Assembly (NCBI GenBank): GCA_033675265.1
Contig: JAUJYZ010001351.1
Span: 62,001 to 126,000, forward strand
Direction: 5' to 3'
From: Actinostola sp. cb2023
Taxonomy: Eukaryota; Cnidaria; Anthozoa; Actiniaria; Actinostolidae
DNA: 64,000 nt
Shown here: in pieces, positions 54,771 through 64,000 of the stretch
How the letters are laid out: every line of letters begins with the position of its first letter
Position numbering within the stretch: the first letter of the stretch is position 1
Position numbers and translations under genes: made by a program
The notes under the pieces: model-generated
The model's database searches: none
The model's input: the letters and a program-made list of their open reading frames with translations, nothing else
What the model was told of the DNA's origin: nothing

Positions 54771-57125
54771 TTACAAGAGAGGAACAAATACAGAGTACAA
54801 TAAAGAAAATTAAGGAAATAGGAAAAAGTAAAGGGAAGGAGACGATGAAGCCAAAAGCAACAAGTACACAAGTTAAGAAAAGCAAGAAATCTATCAAACA
54901 AGAAGAACTGGAAATGAAAGTCGGCTGGTTACACCGTGCCAGTAAAGAAAAACCATTCAAACTTGTTCGCATACAGGATGGTGGAGGTGTAAGAAAACTT
55001 ACTTTTAGAGGTGACGAGGTACAGTCTGTAACCCCCAAGTCTATAATAAAAAGGGCAACACGTTTGTTTTTCAAGGATGGCACTTCCAAATTCGGTGAGC
55101 TTGATGATATGGAAATTTGTTTAGGAAACTTTCACAGAAAAGCAATAAGTGCCTTTGTAACCTTAGATGGTGAAGAGTGTACCTATCTGCAATATATAAG
55201 AGACCAAGGCCTACAAAACTCAAAAGTGACGCTCTACCTGTTGAGTTCATGCAACACAGAAAATTGTCTCAGTAGTGATGACTCTATGGCTAGTCAACCC
55301 AGCAAAATATCTTGTGATACAGATAACTCTGTGGCTAACCAACCCAGCAAAAGATCTTGTGATACAGATTACTCTGTGGCTAACCAAACCAGCAAAAGAT
55401 CTTGTGATACAGATAACTCTGTGGCTAACCAACCCAGCAAAAGATCTTGTGATACAGATTACTCTGTGGCTAACCAACCCAGCAAAAGATATTGTGATAC
55501 AGATAACTCTGTGGCTAACCAACCCAGCAAAAGATCTTGTGATACAGATAACTATGTGGCTAACCAACCCAGCAAAAGATCTTGTGATACAGCAGTGCCG
55601 AGTTTTGGTGATCTTTGCAAAATCACAGATAAGCCACATCTGACTGTATTGTCTGCGAGGTGTACAAGCGATTGTGGGGTGTTGAGGCAATTTAACCCTT
55701 GATTACGAAGAGCAGAGAGAGTCGTCTTACCATGAAGTTGTGCTAACATCTGTATCGTCTAATATGAAAAGTTGTTATGACCTCCAGATGTTGTGTGAAC
55801 CAGAAATCAGAGACATCGAGTTTAATAATTATTTTCCCCTAGAACATGGCCCGTACAAGGTGACAAGGATAAGCATAGGTGATAAGTGCTACCTCGACAA
55901 GATAGCCGAACCCTCGAAAGATGATCCTGAGGTAGAAGAAGTAAGACACATCTTTCCTGAAGCCGACATTGATCAGACTAACCTCATACTACACTCCCCT
56001 TCCGATGTGTGGGGCCACGACGGTAACAGACTTGTTGTTGGAGTGGTGGCTTCTTGCCACATGCAACCGGACGTGATGTACACATGGTACAAGGACAAAG
56101 AAATCTTTAAGAAAGGAAACTTCTTATGTTCCACACCTATAGACGAGGCGGGTACTTATTCTGTAGAAGTTCAATGCGGAGACAAAACATACGTAGCAGA
56201 ACCCTTTACTGTAAATGTTATTAAACCAGCGACAATGGCTTCATCCAGTGTCACCCAGCCAGGTAATATTACAGTCGTAGATAAAGACGAAATATCTTTT
56301 TGCCAAAAGGACGAGCTTGGAAGGGGGCAATTTGGCATAGTGTACAAAGCATCCTGGGCCGGAACTCCAGTGGCAGTGAAACACATAAAAGTAAGAAACG
56401 CCAAGCGACTTGCTTCGACAATCACAAATGAGGTCGCGGTACACAGTTTGATCAGGCATCCAAACATCGTACAGATTATGGCCATATCGTTGTTAAAGAA
56501 CTCAGTTTACATCATTTCGGAGCTAATTGAATGACGAAACCTGGATGAACTAATATTTGCAGACGATGATGAATCACTTTCGATCGCCAGTTGCAATAAG
56601 ATGAATATAAGCAGACAGCTCCTTCAAGCAGTAGCATATTTGCATAATCTAAAACCCCAAGTCTTGCATCGGGATATAAAACCTGCGAACGTTTTGGTCG
56701 CCAGAGAAACGCACATCACCAAACGCTGTGATATGGGACTGTCGAAGCTCAAATCAAAGCAAAGCATTACCCACCCCGGAATTACAACTCCAGGAACACC
56801 GCAGTACATGGCACCGGAATGTCTGCTGCACAAAAGAAAGGCGACAACTGCCAGTGACATATGGTCAGTGGCCTGCACGCTGGTCGAATTGTTTACCGGT
56901 GCAGACTGCTGGGAAGCTGAGCTGGAGGAAGACCATCAGAATGCTGACCAGATAACAGCTTTGATGTCCATAATGGCTAAACGACAACGCCCGAGGTGCC
57001 TAGACAACTTGTCGGTTGACGTTATAGGTGGACTTCATCCAGTGCTGGTTCAGTGTTTTGATTACTGTGAGGACAACAGACCGTCTGCCATTGATATCCT
57101 GGCAGCTGTAAACCTTGCTGTGTAA
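54771..57125 (+). pseudogene. SAM-Ig-kinase gene, exon 4: linker domain, repeats, Ig and protein kinase
   Basis: Starts after TTACAG. In order: a basic coil (KKIKEIGKSKGKETMK); a folded domain (54,905-55,240; KVGWLHRASKEKPFKLVRIQ, then GGGVRKLTF); seven 15-residue repeats of type DNSVANQPSKRSCDT (55,277-55,591); an Ig-like domain (55,975-56,215; SCHMQPDVMYTWYKDKEIF, then AGTYSVEVQCG); and a kinase (56,300-57,120) with GRGQFGIVYKA, VAVKHIK, HRDIKPANVLV, CDMGLS in place of DFG, GTPQYMAPE and DNRPSA. The catalytic Lys, Asp and Asn are all present, so it is TKL/Ser-Thr-like. Two lesions occur: a 1-nt excess near 55,695 (total length is one base over a codon multiple) and an in-frame TGA at 56,532-56,534 in the hinge. 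AATAAA follows at 57,276. Otherwise it is complete at about 850 residues. Confidence 0.82.
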
Positions 57126-57275
57126 TGTGCTGTGATGGGACGCTTTATTGCTGTCTGATCTTGGTACACCGTGCAAATTGTTGTTGTAATGTTTTCATAT
57201 AATCCCGCATTTATTAATTAGTGTTTTCATCAAAAATGGAAAATTCGCCTAGAAGATTCAAAGTTTTGATAAGGC

Positions 57276-57281
57276 AATAAA
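57276..57281 (+). promoter_or_regulatory. Polyadenylation signal AATAAA of the kinase gene
   Basis: It lies about 150 nt after the kinase stop codon in an AT-rich 3' region and is the first canonical hexamer there. Confidence 0.5.
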
Positions 57282-57623
57282 GTAATATGATTTTAAGTTC
57301 GAATTTAATATAAAGATAACGTTAGGATGTGACGTTTTTAACCTAATGTTAATTTTTATATTCAGTAAATTATATTTCTGTTGAGTTTTATATCCAAAAG
57401 CGTTTAGAGAGAGAGTGGAGATTACGTCAAATCGTTTTTTAGAGAAAATGCTTTCGTTTGGACGTTAAATATTGTTACTGTTAGATATTGTAGAAGATAC
57501 GTGTATTTCTAGCCAATGTTTCTTCGGATAATGATGACATAAATATCCGTGGAAAATTGTTTGATTACCTAAGACCACACATCGAATTAAAGGAGTGAAA
57601 ATGAATATTGTCTCCATCATATT

Positions 57624-57706
57624 AGAGTACAAACACTAAAAGCGTGAAACACCAATTAGTACTATTTAGATTTAGTACTATTTAACGCTTTTAGTGTTTG
57701 TACTCT
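57624..57706. repeat. Hairpin AGAGTACAAACACTAAAAGC
   Basis: 22-bp perfect arms around a loop that contains its own smaller inverted repeat (TTAGTACTATTTA). Confidence 0.8.
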
Positions 57707-58055
57707 ACCCACATTAAGGTAATTCTGTTTCTTTCTTCTCCATATGCCAGGTAAAATATACAGTAAAATTTCATGAGGGATGAACAAGGCTTTAATAACG
57801 TACACTTAACGTACAAGCTACTTTTGCCAAGTTTCGTATTTATACTGACTTCAGTCTATCGTGAGATCAGCAATGCAAAGCCTGAAGTTCAGTTTGATGC
57901 ATATGTAACCGGGCTGTTTCTCAGGATTTATTTCTTAGCTCCAGTTAACTTATACAAAATTACGATTAACTTGCAAAGCCTGTTCTACCCTTATTTATAG
58001 TCATGAAACATAACATTTATAACAGTAAAATCGAAAATAGAAAAAGCGAGAGCAT
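57707..58055. other. Non-coding, nothing recognised
   Basis: The 75-codon frame at 57,773 has no domain. The sequence separates the kinase gene from the Pack-MULE-like element. Confidence 0.5.
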
Positions 58056-58065
58056 AGAACTTTTT

Positions 58066-58872
58066 AGCCTGAATATCAGCCGTCTCCTCTGGGTCAAAAA
58101 TTTCCCCGAGTGAGACGTCTGAACTCCGAAGTCGATAATCGTGTCCAGTGACGTCACACTACGCCGGTTCCGGGTAGTGTGTTCTGATTGGCTCACACGA
58201 TAATTATACAAATTCGTTGGGTTTTTCAAGATGGCGGGTGTGTTATTTCCAAACCGCCGTTCGAAACGTTAGTCTCTTGGTTGGAATAACAGGGCTGTAT
58301 CCACAGCAAGAAAAAGCTCTTTATGAATTTATTAACAGGAAGAATGTCTATGTTAACCTTCCGACTGGCTACAGAAAGTCGCTTATCTTTGAAATGGCTC
58401 CACGCCTGCAGCGAACTGAACCGAACTATCCCTTTAGAAACTACATGTACTTGTACTGCCAAGTGAAGACGAAGGGCTGCTATAAAGTTGTCTTTCTTTC
58501 CCGCATCTTCTACGGAGTCTACTCAGTCCTTCGCAGATATTGTCTTTCAGTTTGGCGTTGATATTTGAACATGGATTTTGGCGATATGCACGAATGATAC
58601 TGCGATTTCGATAATTTTCGTATATTCTAAGGTGTTTTCACTACTAGCTATCGACAAGATTTACAAACATTACTTTGTCCTAATACCGGTCTGTCTTTCT
58701 TTCTAATAATTTCTTGCACAAATAGTCAAATTCAAAGTCAAGCCTCAAGTGTTGACATTCTAACATTTACATAAATTAGATGACGTCACTGGACACGATT
58801 ATCGACTTCGGAGTTCAGACGTCTCACTCGGGGAAATTTTTGACCCAGAGGAGACGGCTGATATTCAGGCTA
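58066..58872. mobile_element. Pack-MULE-like element, 91-bp perfect TIRs, 10-bp TSD
   Basis: The termini AGCCTGAATATCAGCCGTCT are perfect inverted repeats for 91 bp (58,066-58,156; 58,781-58,871). AGAACTTTTT is duplicated on both sides (58,056-58,065; 58,873-58,882). Long TIRs plus a 9-11-bp duplication are the Mutator/MULE signature. It has no transposase. The interior includes a fragment of a helicase gene, as in plant Pack-MULEs. Confidence 0.85.
58250..58440 (+). pseudogene. Captured RecQ-like helicase N-terminal fragment
   Basis: The plus frame reads LYPQQEKALYEFINRKNVYV then NLPTGYRKSLIFEMAP. This is a Q-motif-like start followed by Walker A, in which Arg replaces the last Gly of the P-loop (GYRKS). 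The resemblance ends shortly after, where unrelated frame follows. It is a partial exon enclosed in a TIR element and not a working helicase. Confidence 0.6.
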
Positions 58873-58910
58873 AGAACTTTTTAGTGTAAGTAAAAATTTA
58901 CATCCTAAAG

Positions 58911-59081
58911 GCCCAGACACCCGATGCAACTTTTCTTGCAACGTTGCTCGCAACAATAGTTTTTTTGGGGTGTCACACGATGCAACGTTGCACGCAACGG
59001 TTGCAGAAGCAGAACTCGATCCTACTTCTGCAACTGTTGCGCGCAACGTTGCAAGAAAAGTTGCATTGTGTGTCCGAGCCT
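58911..59081. mobile_element. Small MITE with GATGCAACTTTTCTTGCAAC arms
   Basis: The arms are inverted (GTTGCAAGAAAAGTTGCATT). The inner GCAACGTTGC word is repeated several times. It resembles hAT-type MITEs, but no clean duplication is seen. Confidence 0.55.
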
Positions 59082-59238
59082 GAAGTCGCCTAAATGGCGC
59101 ATAGCTAAGACTGCTCAACTTACTATGTCAACTTATCACAATATACATATTTCCAACAACACCAATTTTGAGCTTCTTTACATATATGCTAACCCTAACC
59201 CTAAACCCAACGAAATGCTTAGATTACGAGTGAATTGA

Positions 59239-59416
59239 GTAATTTAAGAAGGAATTGTCTCTGATTAAATTAAAGTGATGGAATTAAGCTACTTGGACGT
59301 TACAGTTGATGTTATACTTGCTGATGAAGGTTGTAGCATATCATCAATAGAGAAACATCCAAATAGTTAAATACCATCACTTTAATTTAATCAGAGACAA
59401 CTCTTCCTAATTAAAT
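59239..59416. repeat. Palindrome enclosing a fifth hammerhead-like motif
   Basis: The arms share GTCTCTGATTAAATTAAAGT and its complement. Between them is CTGATGAAGGTTGTAGCATA then TCATCAATAGAGAAACATCC, a variant of the motif at 53,152. Confidence 0.6.
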
Positions 59417-59464
59417 TATATCATGCTTGCTTACAGCATCTTCAACGTGAATTAAGTACTTATT

Positions 59465-59735
59465 ATACACTCATTTCAAATAAGGTTGACAGAGCGAATG
59501 GAGATTGCACGACCGAAAGGAACTATGGGTATGCAAAATTCTTTATAAAAAAATCTTTAAATTCTTTGTTTTCACGACCTACAGGAACTCTACTTACGTT
59601 TATTACATATGCAAAAGAAAGGTGCAAAGGTTTACATTCGTTTACTGAAGAATTTATAAAGAATTTTGTAGACCCATAGTTCATTTCGGTCATGTAATCC
59701 CATTTGCCCCTTCAACTTTTTTTTGAAATGAGTGT
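59465..59735. mobile_element. MITE with TACACTCATTTCAAA termini
   Basis: The inverted arms also share GACCGAAAGGAACTATGGGT-like and AATTCTTTATAAA words. About 270 bp, non-coding. Confidence 0.65.
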
Positions 59736-59889
59736 ATTCCCTCGCCGTTTCAGTACTGAATGCTTATCAGTCAGTTTGTGCCCATCATTACCAAAGTAGA
59801 AAAGCTAATGATTACACAGCATGTTACACTGATGTTTACTCCGCAACTCTGCTGTAGCATCCAAGAAGTAGCTAGTTTAGTAGCTTTTA

Positions 59890-61093
59890 TCAGTAGTTCT
59901 CCAATAATGCAGCTATTTCCGAAAACAAAGCAATGGCCTGGGATATGTCGGATGGCGGCACATAGTCAGGCTTTAGGAGCTGCACTAACTCCTCTATATG
60001 TTTGCAGTAGTCGTCACACCGTTCAGTGTACATCTGTCTGCATAAGCCTACGTCTTCCATATCAACTCTGCGTAGGTAAGTAACCGTGTTGCAGGAAGCC
60101 GGCATAAAGAACATGATATCAGGTTTGCCACCTCTCACTTCGCTTTTGACTTTGAATGTTGTGAGTATTCCAAAGCTCGGCAACAAGGTGTAATTCCTGC
60201 CGAAGAAGGGGAAGGAAGCTAAATTTAAGGCACTCTTTTATTAGGAAATCGCTATCGTTGTAGATGCCAGAATCACGGAGATCTTGAACATGTTAATCCA
60301 CCATCCGCCTCCCACATCCCGCAATTTGGACCACCAGGACTCAATACGCTGATTGGCACTGCTTTTTCCTTGAATGAAGAATAAAAAACTGTTGAAGTCT
60401 GCCAATAACAGTGTGTTTTTTTTCTGTCCCTTTGTCACTGCGCACTCTCCTCGGCACACCACCAAGCTGCTCTACCGCATCCAGATAATGAGACGCAACC
60501 ACTTTTGGGTTCTTATTAGTTGAGTTGACCTCTAGCCACAGAATGCGCCTCGAGTACCCGTCAATTGCGCCATGCACGTACAATCCAAATGGTGCGAGCT
60601 TATCCCATCCGTCGATGTGCCATAAAAAAATAGGTCCAGGCGTTGTGTACTTCCGTCTCTTAAGACGACATCTTCTGCGGCGCTGAACCCCCTCAGGGTC
60701 AATAATTCGAATGTACTTCATTACTGTATCTCGTGTGACTTTTAAGTTATACTTTCGCCTTAATCATTGAGTTAATTGCCGGTATCCCACAAACGAGCCA
60801 CAACTACTATCCAATTCTCGATAAATTGCATAAACTATGTGTTCTATAACAGACTCATTGCCACTACGAGCTCTCTTTAACTTCAGTTTGTTGAGAATTC
60901 TCTTAACGGTTCTGATAGAAATAACTATTCCGTGACACAAAGCTAGAAATCTAGCAATATCAGCATTTGCGTAACCTTGTAGAATGTAACTACGAATCAA
61001 TTCGTTCCTTCTACAGTCATTGTTTTCTTGTAGTGCGGGTGTATATGTCGGCAAAACGCTTGATGAAACCCGAATTCCGTCTATGAACACCAA
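59890..61093 (-). pseudogene. Integrase-fold (rve) transposase of the 10-kb element, broken
   Basis: From ATG 61,093 the N-terminal part is helical with a helix-turn-helix (GYANADIARFLALCHGIVIS, then IRTVKRILNKLKLKR). An in-frame TGA at 60,766-60,764 interrupts it, and the same frame resumes with the catalytic core: FLWHIDGWDKLAPFGLYVHG (first Asp), AIDGYSRRILWLEV, VRSDKGTE (second Asp). After a frameshift comes NQRIESWWSKLRD (Glu). Another frameshift leads to a C-terminal part (60,186-59,890) with GKPDIMFFMPAS. All three DDE residues are present, but the gene has one stop and about two frameshifts. It sits at the element's right end on the minus strand. Confidence 0.83.
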
Positions 61094-61384
61094 CAGTGCT
61101 AACAGCCTATAGGAGCAACGACAAAGTATATGTTATGTAAACCTTAAAATATGAGTCAGCAGGCAAACCCTACCCAAAGTAAATAACGCACGCCTATGTC
61201 CTCATTCTTTAGCTAAATCAACGTGTATTTGTTATACGTATACTAAAGCAGGTAAGCGTAAAATGAAGGCACTAAATCTTACCAAAAATAGAAGATATCA
61301 TGACTACAGGTCCAGTTGGTTGTATACCATGATAAATACCCACAATGCTATTCAAACCTAAAGAGGAAAGGATAGAAGATCGAC
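61094..61384. other. Spacer between transposase and right terminal array
   Basis: Probably the promoter region of the transposase. No clear TATA or other site stands out. Confidence 0.4.
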
Positions 61385-61582
61385 GGATTGTGAACTATGA
61401 ACTCGGAATTTTGAACTATGAACACGGAAATTTTGAACTATGAACACGGAAATTTTGAACTATGAATACGGAAATTTTAAACTATGAATACGGAAATTTT
61501 GAACTATGAACACGGAAATTTTGAACTATGAACACGGAAATTTTGAACTATGAATACGGAAATTTTGAAGTATAAGTTCGGA
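61385..61582. repeat. Right terminal array of the 22-bp unit (inverse orientation)
   Basis: About nine copies of GAACACGGAAATTTTGAACT, the reverse complement of the left-end unit, ending in AAGTATAAGTTCGG. Confidence 0.92.
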
Positions 61583-61611
61583 AACAGAGCGGGCCCTTCT
61601 TGGCTTTCGTA

Positions 61612-61617
61612 TAAAAG
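61612..61617 (+). repeat. Target site duplication TAAAAG, right copy
   Basis: Identical to the left copy. The MULE frame resumes at its last G. Confidence 0.9.
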
Positions 61618-62441
61618 TGATCAAAACATCAGAAGCTGTAAAGGTGACAGATTGTAAAGTTTTCTCCGTCGATATACAGGAATTTTTTCAATCTATCAGC
61701 GGTTGCACAGCTGGTTTAGTAGCAACCATTGCCCGGGAAGCCGAAAAATTGCTGAATTGCAATGACGCCATCCAGCAAATGCCATCATTGGATATGCCAT
61801 CATTGGATATTGGTTGCTTCAAAAACCTGCAAGAAGGGGATGTACGAATGTACAGTTTATGATACCCACTCGACATGTCCCTGCTATAGGTATAACAACA
61901 TTTGTAAACACAGGCTCTGTGTTGCGGAGATTACAGGTATCTTAAAGGAACATTTAAAACATCTCAAAAAGTCTCCTCGCACTTCCCTACCTTCAAGAAG
62001 TGGTCTTGTGGAGCCAGTGAAACATGCCCCAGGCAAGAAGGGTGGGGACCAAGTAGAAGTGTTTTCACCGCTCGCCCTTCTCCTTTCAGTGAGATTCACC
62101 ACAACAACATCCCATTAATCGTCTGTTTCACCAGTGATCAGCCAAAAGCGAAGGAGTGTAGAGAGTGTCGAGTGGAGTTTCCTTTGAAAAAGAAGATTGT
62201 TCCATACGATATTGTTTTGTCCCACAGTGAAAATTGGATGTACCCTTGTCCTGGTGACCCAGACAGAAAGCTTCCCTCTGTGAAATACACGACAAAGTTT
62301 TACTGTGTGAAGCGAAATTGCATTTTTAGTCGTTTTCCGTATTTCAACTCGGCATTCCTGGAAATTCCATCTGATGTTCTACCCCGCTTGCGACCCTCAC
62401 ACCGCAACCTCCTTAAGGTAGAGCTCAACTATTCTCCTTAA
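61617..62441 (+). pseudogene. MULE-like transposase, C-terminal part with SWIM zinc finger (after insertion)
   Basis: In the frame continuing from 51,519: VIKTSEAVKVTDCKVFSVD and a helical segment to about 61,840. A 1-nt shift then leads to YECTVYDTHSTCPCYRYNNI followed by CKHRLCVAEI, the CxC...CxH pattern of a SWIM finger found at the C-terminus of MULE transposases. A further tail (62,172-62,441) with Cys and Arg-rich segments may belong to it or to another gene. Frameshifts and the insertion make it dead. Confidence 0.72.
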
Positions 62442-62586
62442 TCGAGTACGAATAGCATCGCCATGGACTTGAGGTTTCGTTTGCCTGCTGGAACGTGCTC
62501 CCTTTTCTGGCTAAATTTCAAAACGGTTATATAATTTTAGGGTTTACAGTTGGAAACGTTCTTGTTGTGATTTTTAATCGGCATTT

Positions 62587-62860
62587 ACAGCCGATTGCAA
62601 AACTTCTGTAAATCAAGTATATCAGTATATCCATATATCGGGTGCATTATGGGTAATATAAAAAGTCCCCTAGATGATGTTCCATGCGAGCAACATTGTT
62701 GAAACTCTAGAATGTTATGTAATTTAGTCTCTAGTTTGTTGTTTGTAAGTCTCTGCTGCATATTTTGTGGAAAAACTCTAAAATAGTATTACCCATAATG
62801 CACCCGATATATCGATATACTGATATACTTGATTTACATAATTTTTGCAAAGGGTTGTAT
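62587..62860. mobile_element. MITE, family A copy 2 (274 bp)
   Basis: The arms contain ATATATCGGGTGCATTATGG and CCATAATGCACCCGATATAT. Termini match the copy at 21,663 (CAGC-GATTGCAAAA type). Confidence 0.8.
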
Positions 62861-63173
62861 ACTTTTGATAAAAATGTGTCGCATATTAATTGTACGCCGG
62901 CATATGTAAATGTGGTAGTATCGTCGTGTATGGGTTAACCAACTACGTAATAGGTTGTGGGAATTAATATACTTTTTTGCACAGCTGGCACCAAACAATC
63001 ACTTCAATGCCTAACCCTACTATTTCCCTAAACCTAACCTACCCGTGTATACGCCGCCCCCCAGTAAGTGCCGCATCTGATAGCAAACTTATTAATAATT
63101 GCCGCATTTTTAATTACTTGTTCATAAACGCCGCCCTCGAATAAGCACCACATCCAAAACTCCAAAAATTTAA
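62861..63173. other. Non-coding, short dispersed words
   Basis: It holds CCCTAACC-like words and two CGCCGCCC...GCACCACATC / GTGCCGCATC segments. No gene. Confidence 0.5.
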
Positions 63174-63660
63174 AGTGCCTATGAAAAGAAAAAAACCCGT
63201 TTGACATTTGCTACTACGATAGTTTAGTATTTGCTTATTTACATGGCGTTAATATATAAAAGTGAATTGAGCTTGAGGAACAATTTTTTATTTCACGCTC
63301 GAAGTTGGTTATGTGAACTATAGAAATGTGACGTCAAGAGTTTGTGCAAACAAAGGCATGCACAAATTAGGTAAAGGCTGTTTCCATAACCCAAACCGCG
63401 ATTGGTCGACCAAACAATCGTTCTATTGTTTTATATTAATGAGGTCCTTTTGAAGTATCCCATTTAGCCTCCACCCACAAATAAACGTCACTGAGCCATT
63501 GTCAAGGGCCCAGTCTCTTGTCGCACATTTTGATTTGAAAATTATAATTTTTGAACCGCGAAAAGAAAATGTTCCCACACTCAAAGTCGACTCATAGAAA
63601 GACCAAACAACAATAATGTACAAATAAAACAAGGATAGACATTTTCGCTTCATGGGCACT
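63174..63660. mobile_element. 487-bp MITE with TTAA duplication
   Basis: Termini AGTGCCTATGAAAAG and CGCTTCATGGGCACT (inverted, two mismatches), flanked by TTAA (63,170-63,173; 63,661-63,664). Confidence 0.75.
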
Positions 63661-63664
63661 TTAA

Positions 63665-64000
63665 GCCACGAAGGCAATTCGGTTGGTTGCTACCCTTTTT
63701 TTGTTATTTTTAATGTGTCATTAGCATCTCCAAAAATATTATAATACGACGGTATATATCTACGAATCAGGTACGACTACTAGCCCAATTAATTTGAATG
63801 AACTAATTTTGAACCTGTGCACGACGATTAGGATACTACCGTAAATGTAAAATAAAACGGTTTCTGTTTTGTTTTTAAAATATAACATTGATTGTGAGGG
63901 CACGATTAGTAGTACCAATCAAGGACTGAGTTAGCCTCCTCCGCAGGCAACGCCGGAAAGCGAGGCCGAAGGCCGAGTGGGATCCCTGTGCGAGGCCGAA
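63665..64000. other. Right edge, GCGAGGCCGAA repeat start
   Basis: The last 60 bp contain AAAGCGAGGCCGAAGGCCGA and GTGCGAGGCCGAA, the beginning of another repeated element cut by the window edge. Confidence 0.5.

Larger units (their letters stand above)
51520..61611. mobile_element. 10.1-kb DNA transposon (IS3EU/Ginger-like) carrying a SAM-Ig-kinase gene
   Basis: The left terminus is TACGAAAGCCGAGAAGGGCC and the right terminus is its near-exact reverse complement. Homology continues through CTCTGTTT and CCGAACTTATACTTCAAAAT into arrays of a 22-bp unit. TAAAAG duplicates flank it (51,514-51,519; 61,612-61,617). Removing the element and one duplicate joins two parts of a MULE transposase in frame, which confirms the borders. 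Inside are an integrase-fold transposase (minus strand, right end), a four-exon kinase gene (plus strand, left-centre) and at least five later MITEs. The 6-bp duplication and rve-type transposase fit the IS3EU group best, as far as I recall that group. Ginger elements usually give about 4 bp. Confidence 0.88.

Noticed and set aside
55247..55690. Minus-strand 147-codon frame opposite the 15-residue repeats
   Set aside because: Shadow of the repeat-encoding exon on the other strand.
59189..59210. Interstitial telomere repeat (CTAACCCTAACCCTAAACCC)
   Set aside because: Only about three degenerate units; too short to mean a telomere fusion.

Overview
The window is a repeat-laden stretch of an animal genome, most probably a cnidarian or a similar early-branching invertebrate. 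Evidence for this is the spliced receptor tyrosine kinase, AT-rich introns full of palindromic MITEs and ATT microsatellites, tRNA-derived SINEs, a PIF/Harbinger element with both of its genes, and Polinton (Maverick) fragments. The taxon is inferred from gene-family resemblance and is not proven. There is no prokaryotic gene organisation.

Layout. Positions 1-308 (minus) hold the start of a zinc-ribbon protein gene running off the left edge. From 1,635 to 33,465 (plus) there are nine phase-compatible exons of a CUB-domain receptor tyrosine kinase: 566 residues are visible, with no frame breaks and all key kinase motifs present. Its introns hold most of the left half's repeats. The first intron holds a palindromic MITE whose end was hit by an 8.6-kb Harbinger transposon (2,645-11,231; perfect 43-bp TIRs, CAG target duplication). 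That element carries a Myb-like gene and a 348-codon HARBI1-type transposase with one nonsense codon. Another intron is a ten-fold amplification of its own 3' splice site. 33.5-38 kb is intergenic and dominated by foldback elements, including an almost perfect 1-kb palindrome with a 7-bp target duplication.

From 38.5 to 50.3 kb lie two abutting Polinton-type remnants. The first is AT-rich and old (38.5-45.3 kb: packaging ATPase, adenain-type protease and structural-protein debris). The second is GC-rich and younger (45.3-50.3 kb: protein-primed DNA polymerase fragment, integrase, several small membrane or coiled-coil proteins, a truncated packaging ATPase). All large genes in both are broken.

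From 50.7 to 62.4 kb is a nested structure that I consider the main discovery. A MULE-like, SWIM-finger transposase gene is split in frame by a 10,092-bp DNA transposon (51,520-61,611) with inverted termini, inward arrays of a 22-bp repeat and an exact 6-bp duplication TAAAAG. That transposon contains its own decayed integrase-fold transposase and also a four-exon gene encoding a SAM domain, a novel domain, 15-residue repeats, an Ig-like domain and a protein kinase. Inside it sits a further 0.8-kb Pack-MULE-like element (91-bp TIRs, 10-bp duplication) that has picked up a helicase fragment. The insertion order is therefore readable: MULE gene, then the kinase-carrying transposon, then smaller MITEs within it. 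The last 1.5 kb holds two MITEs and no recognisable gene.
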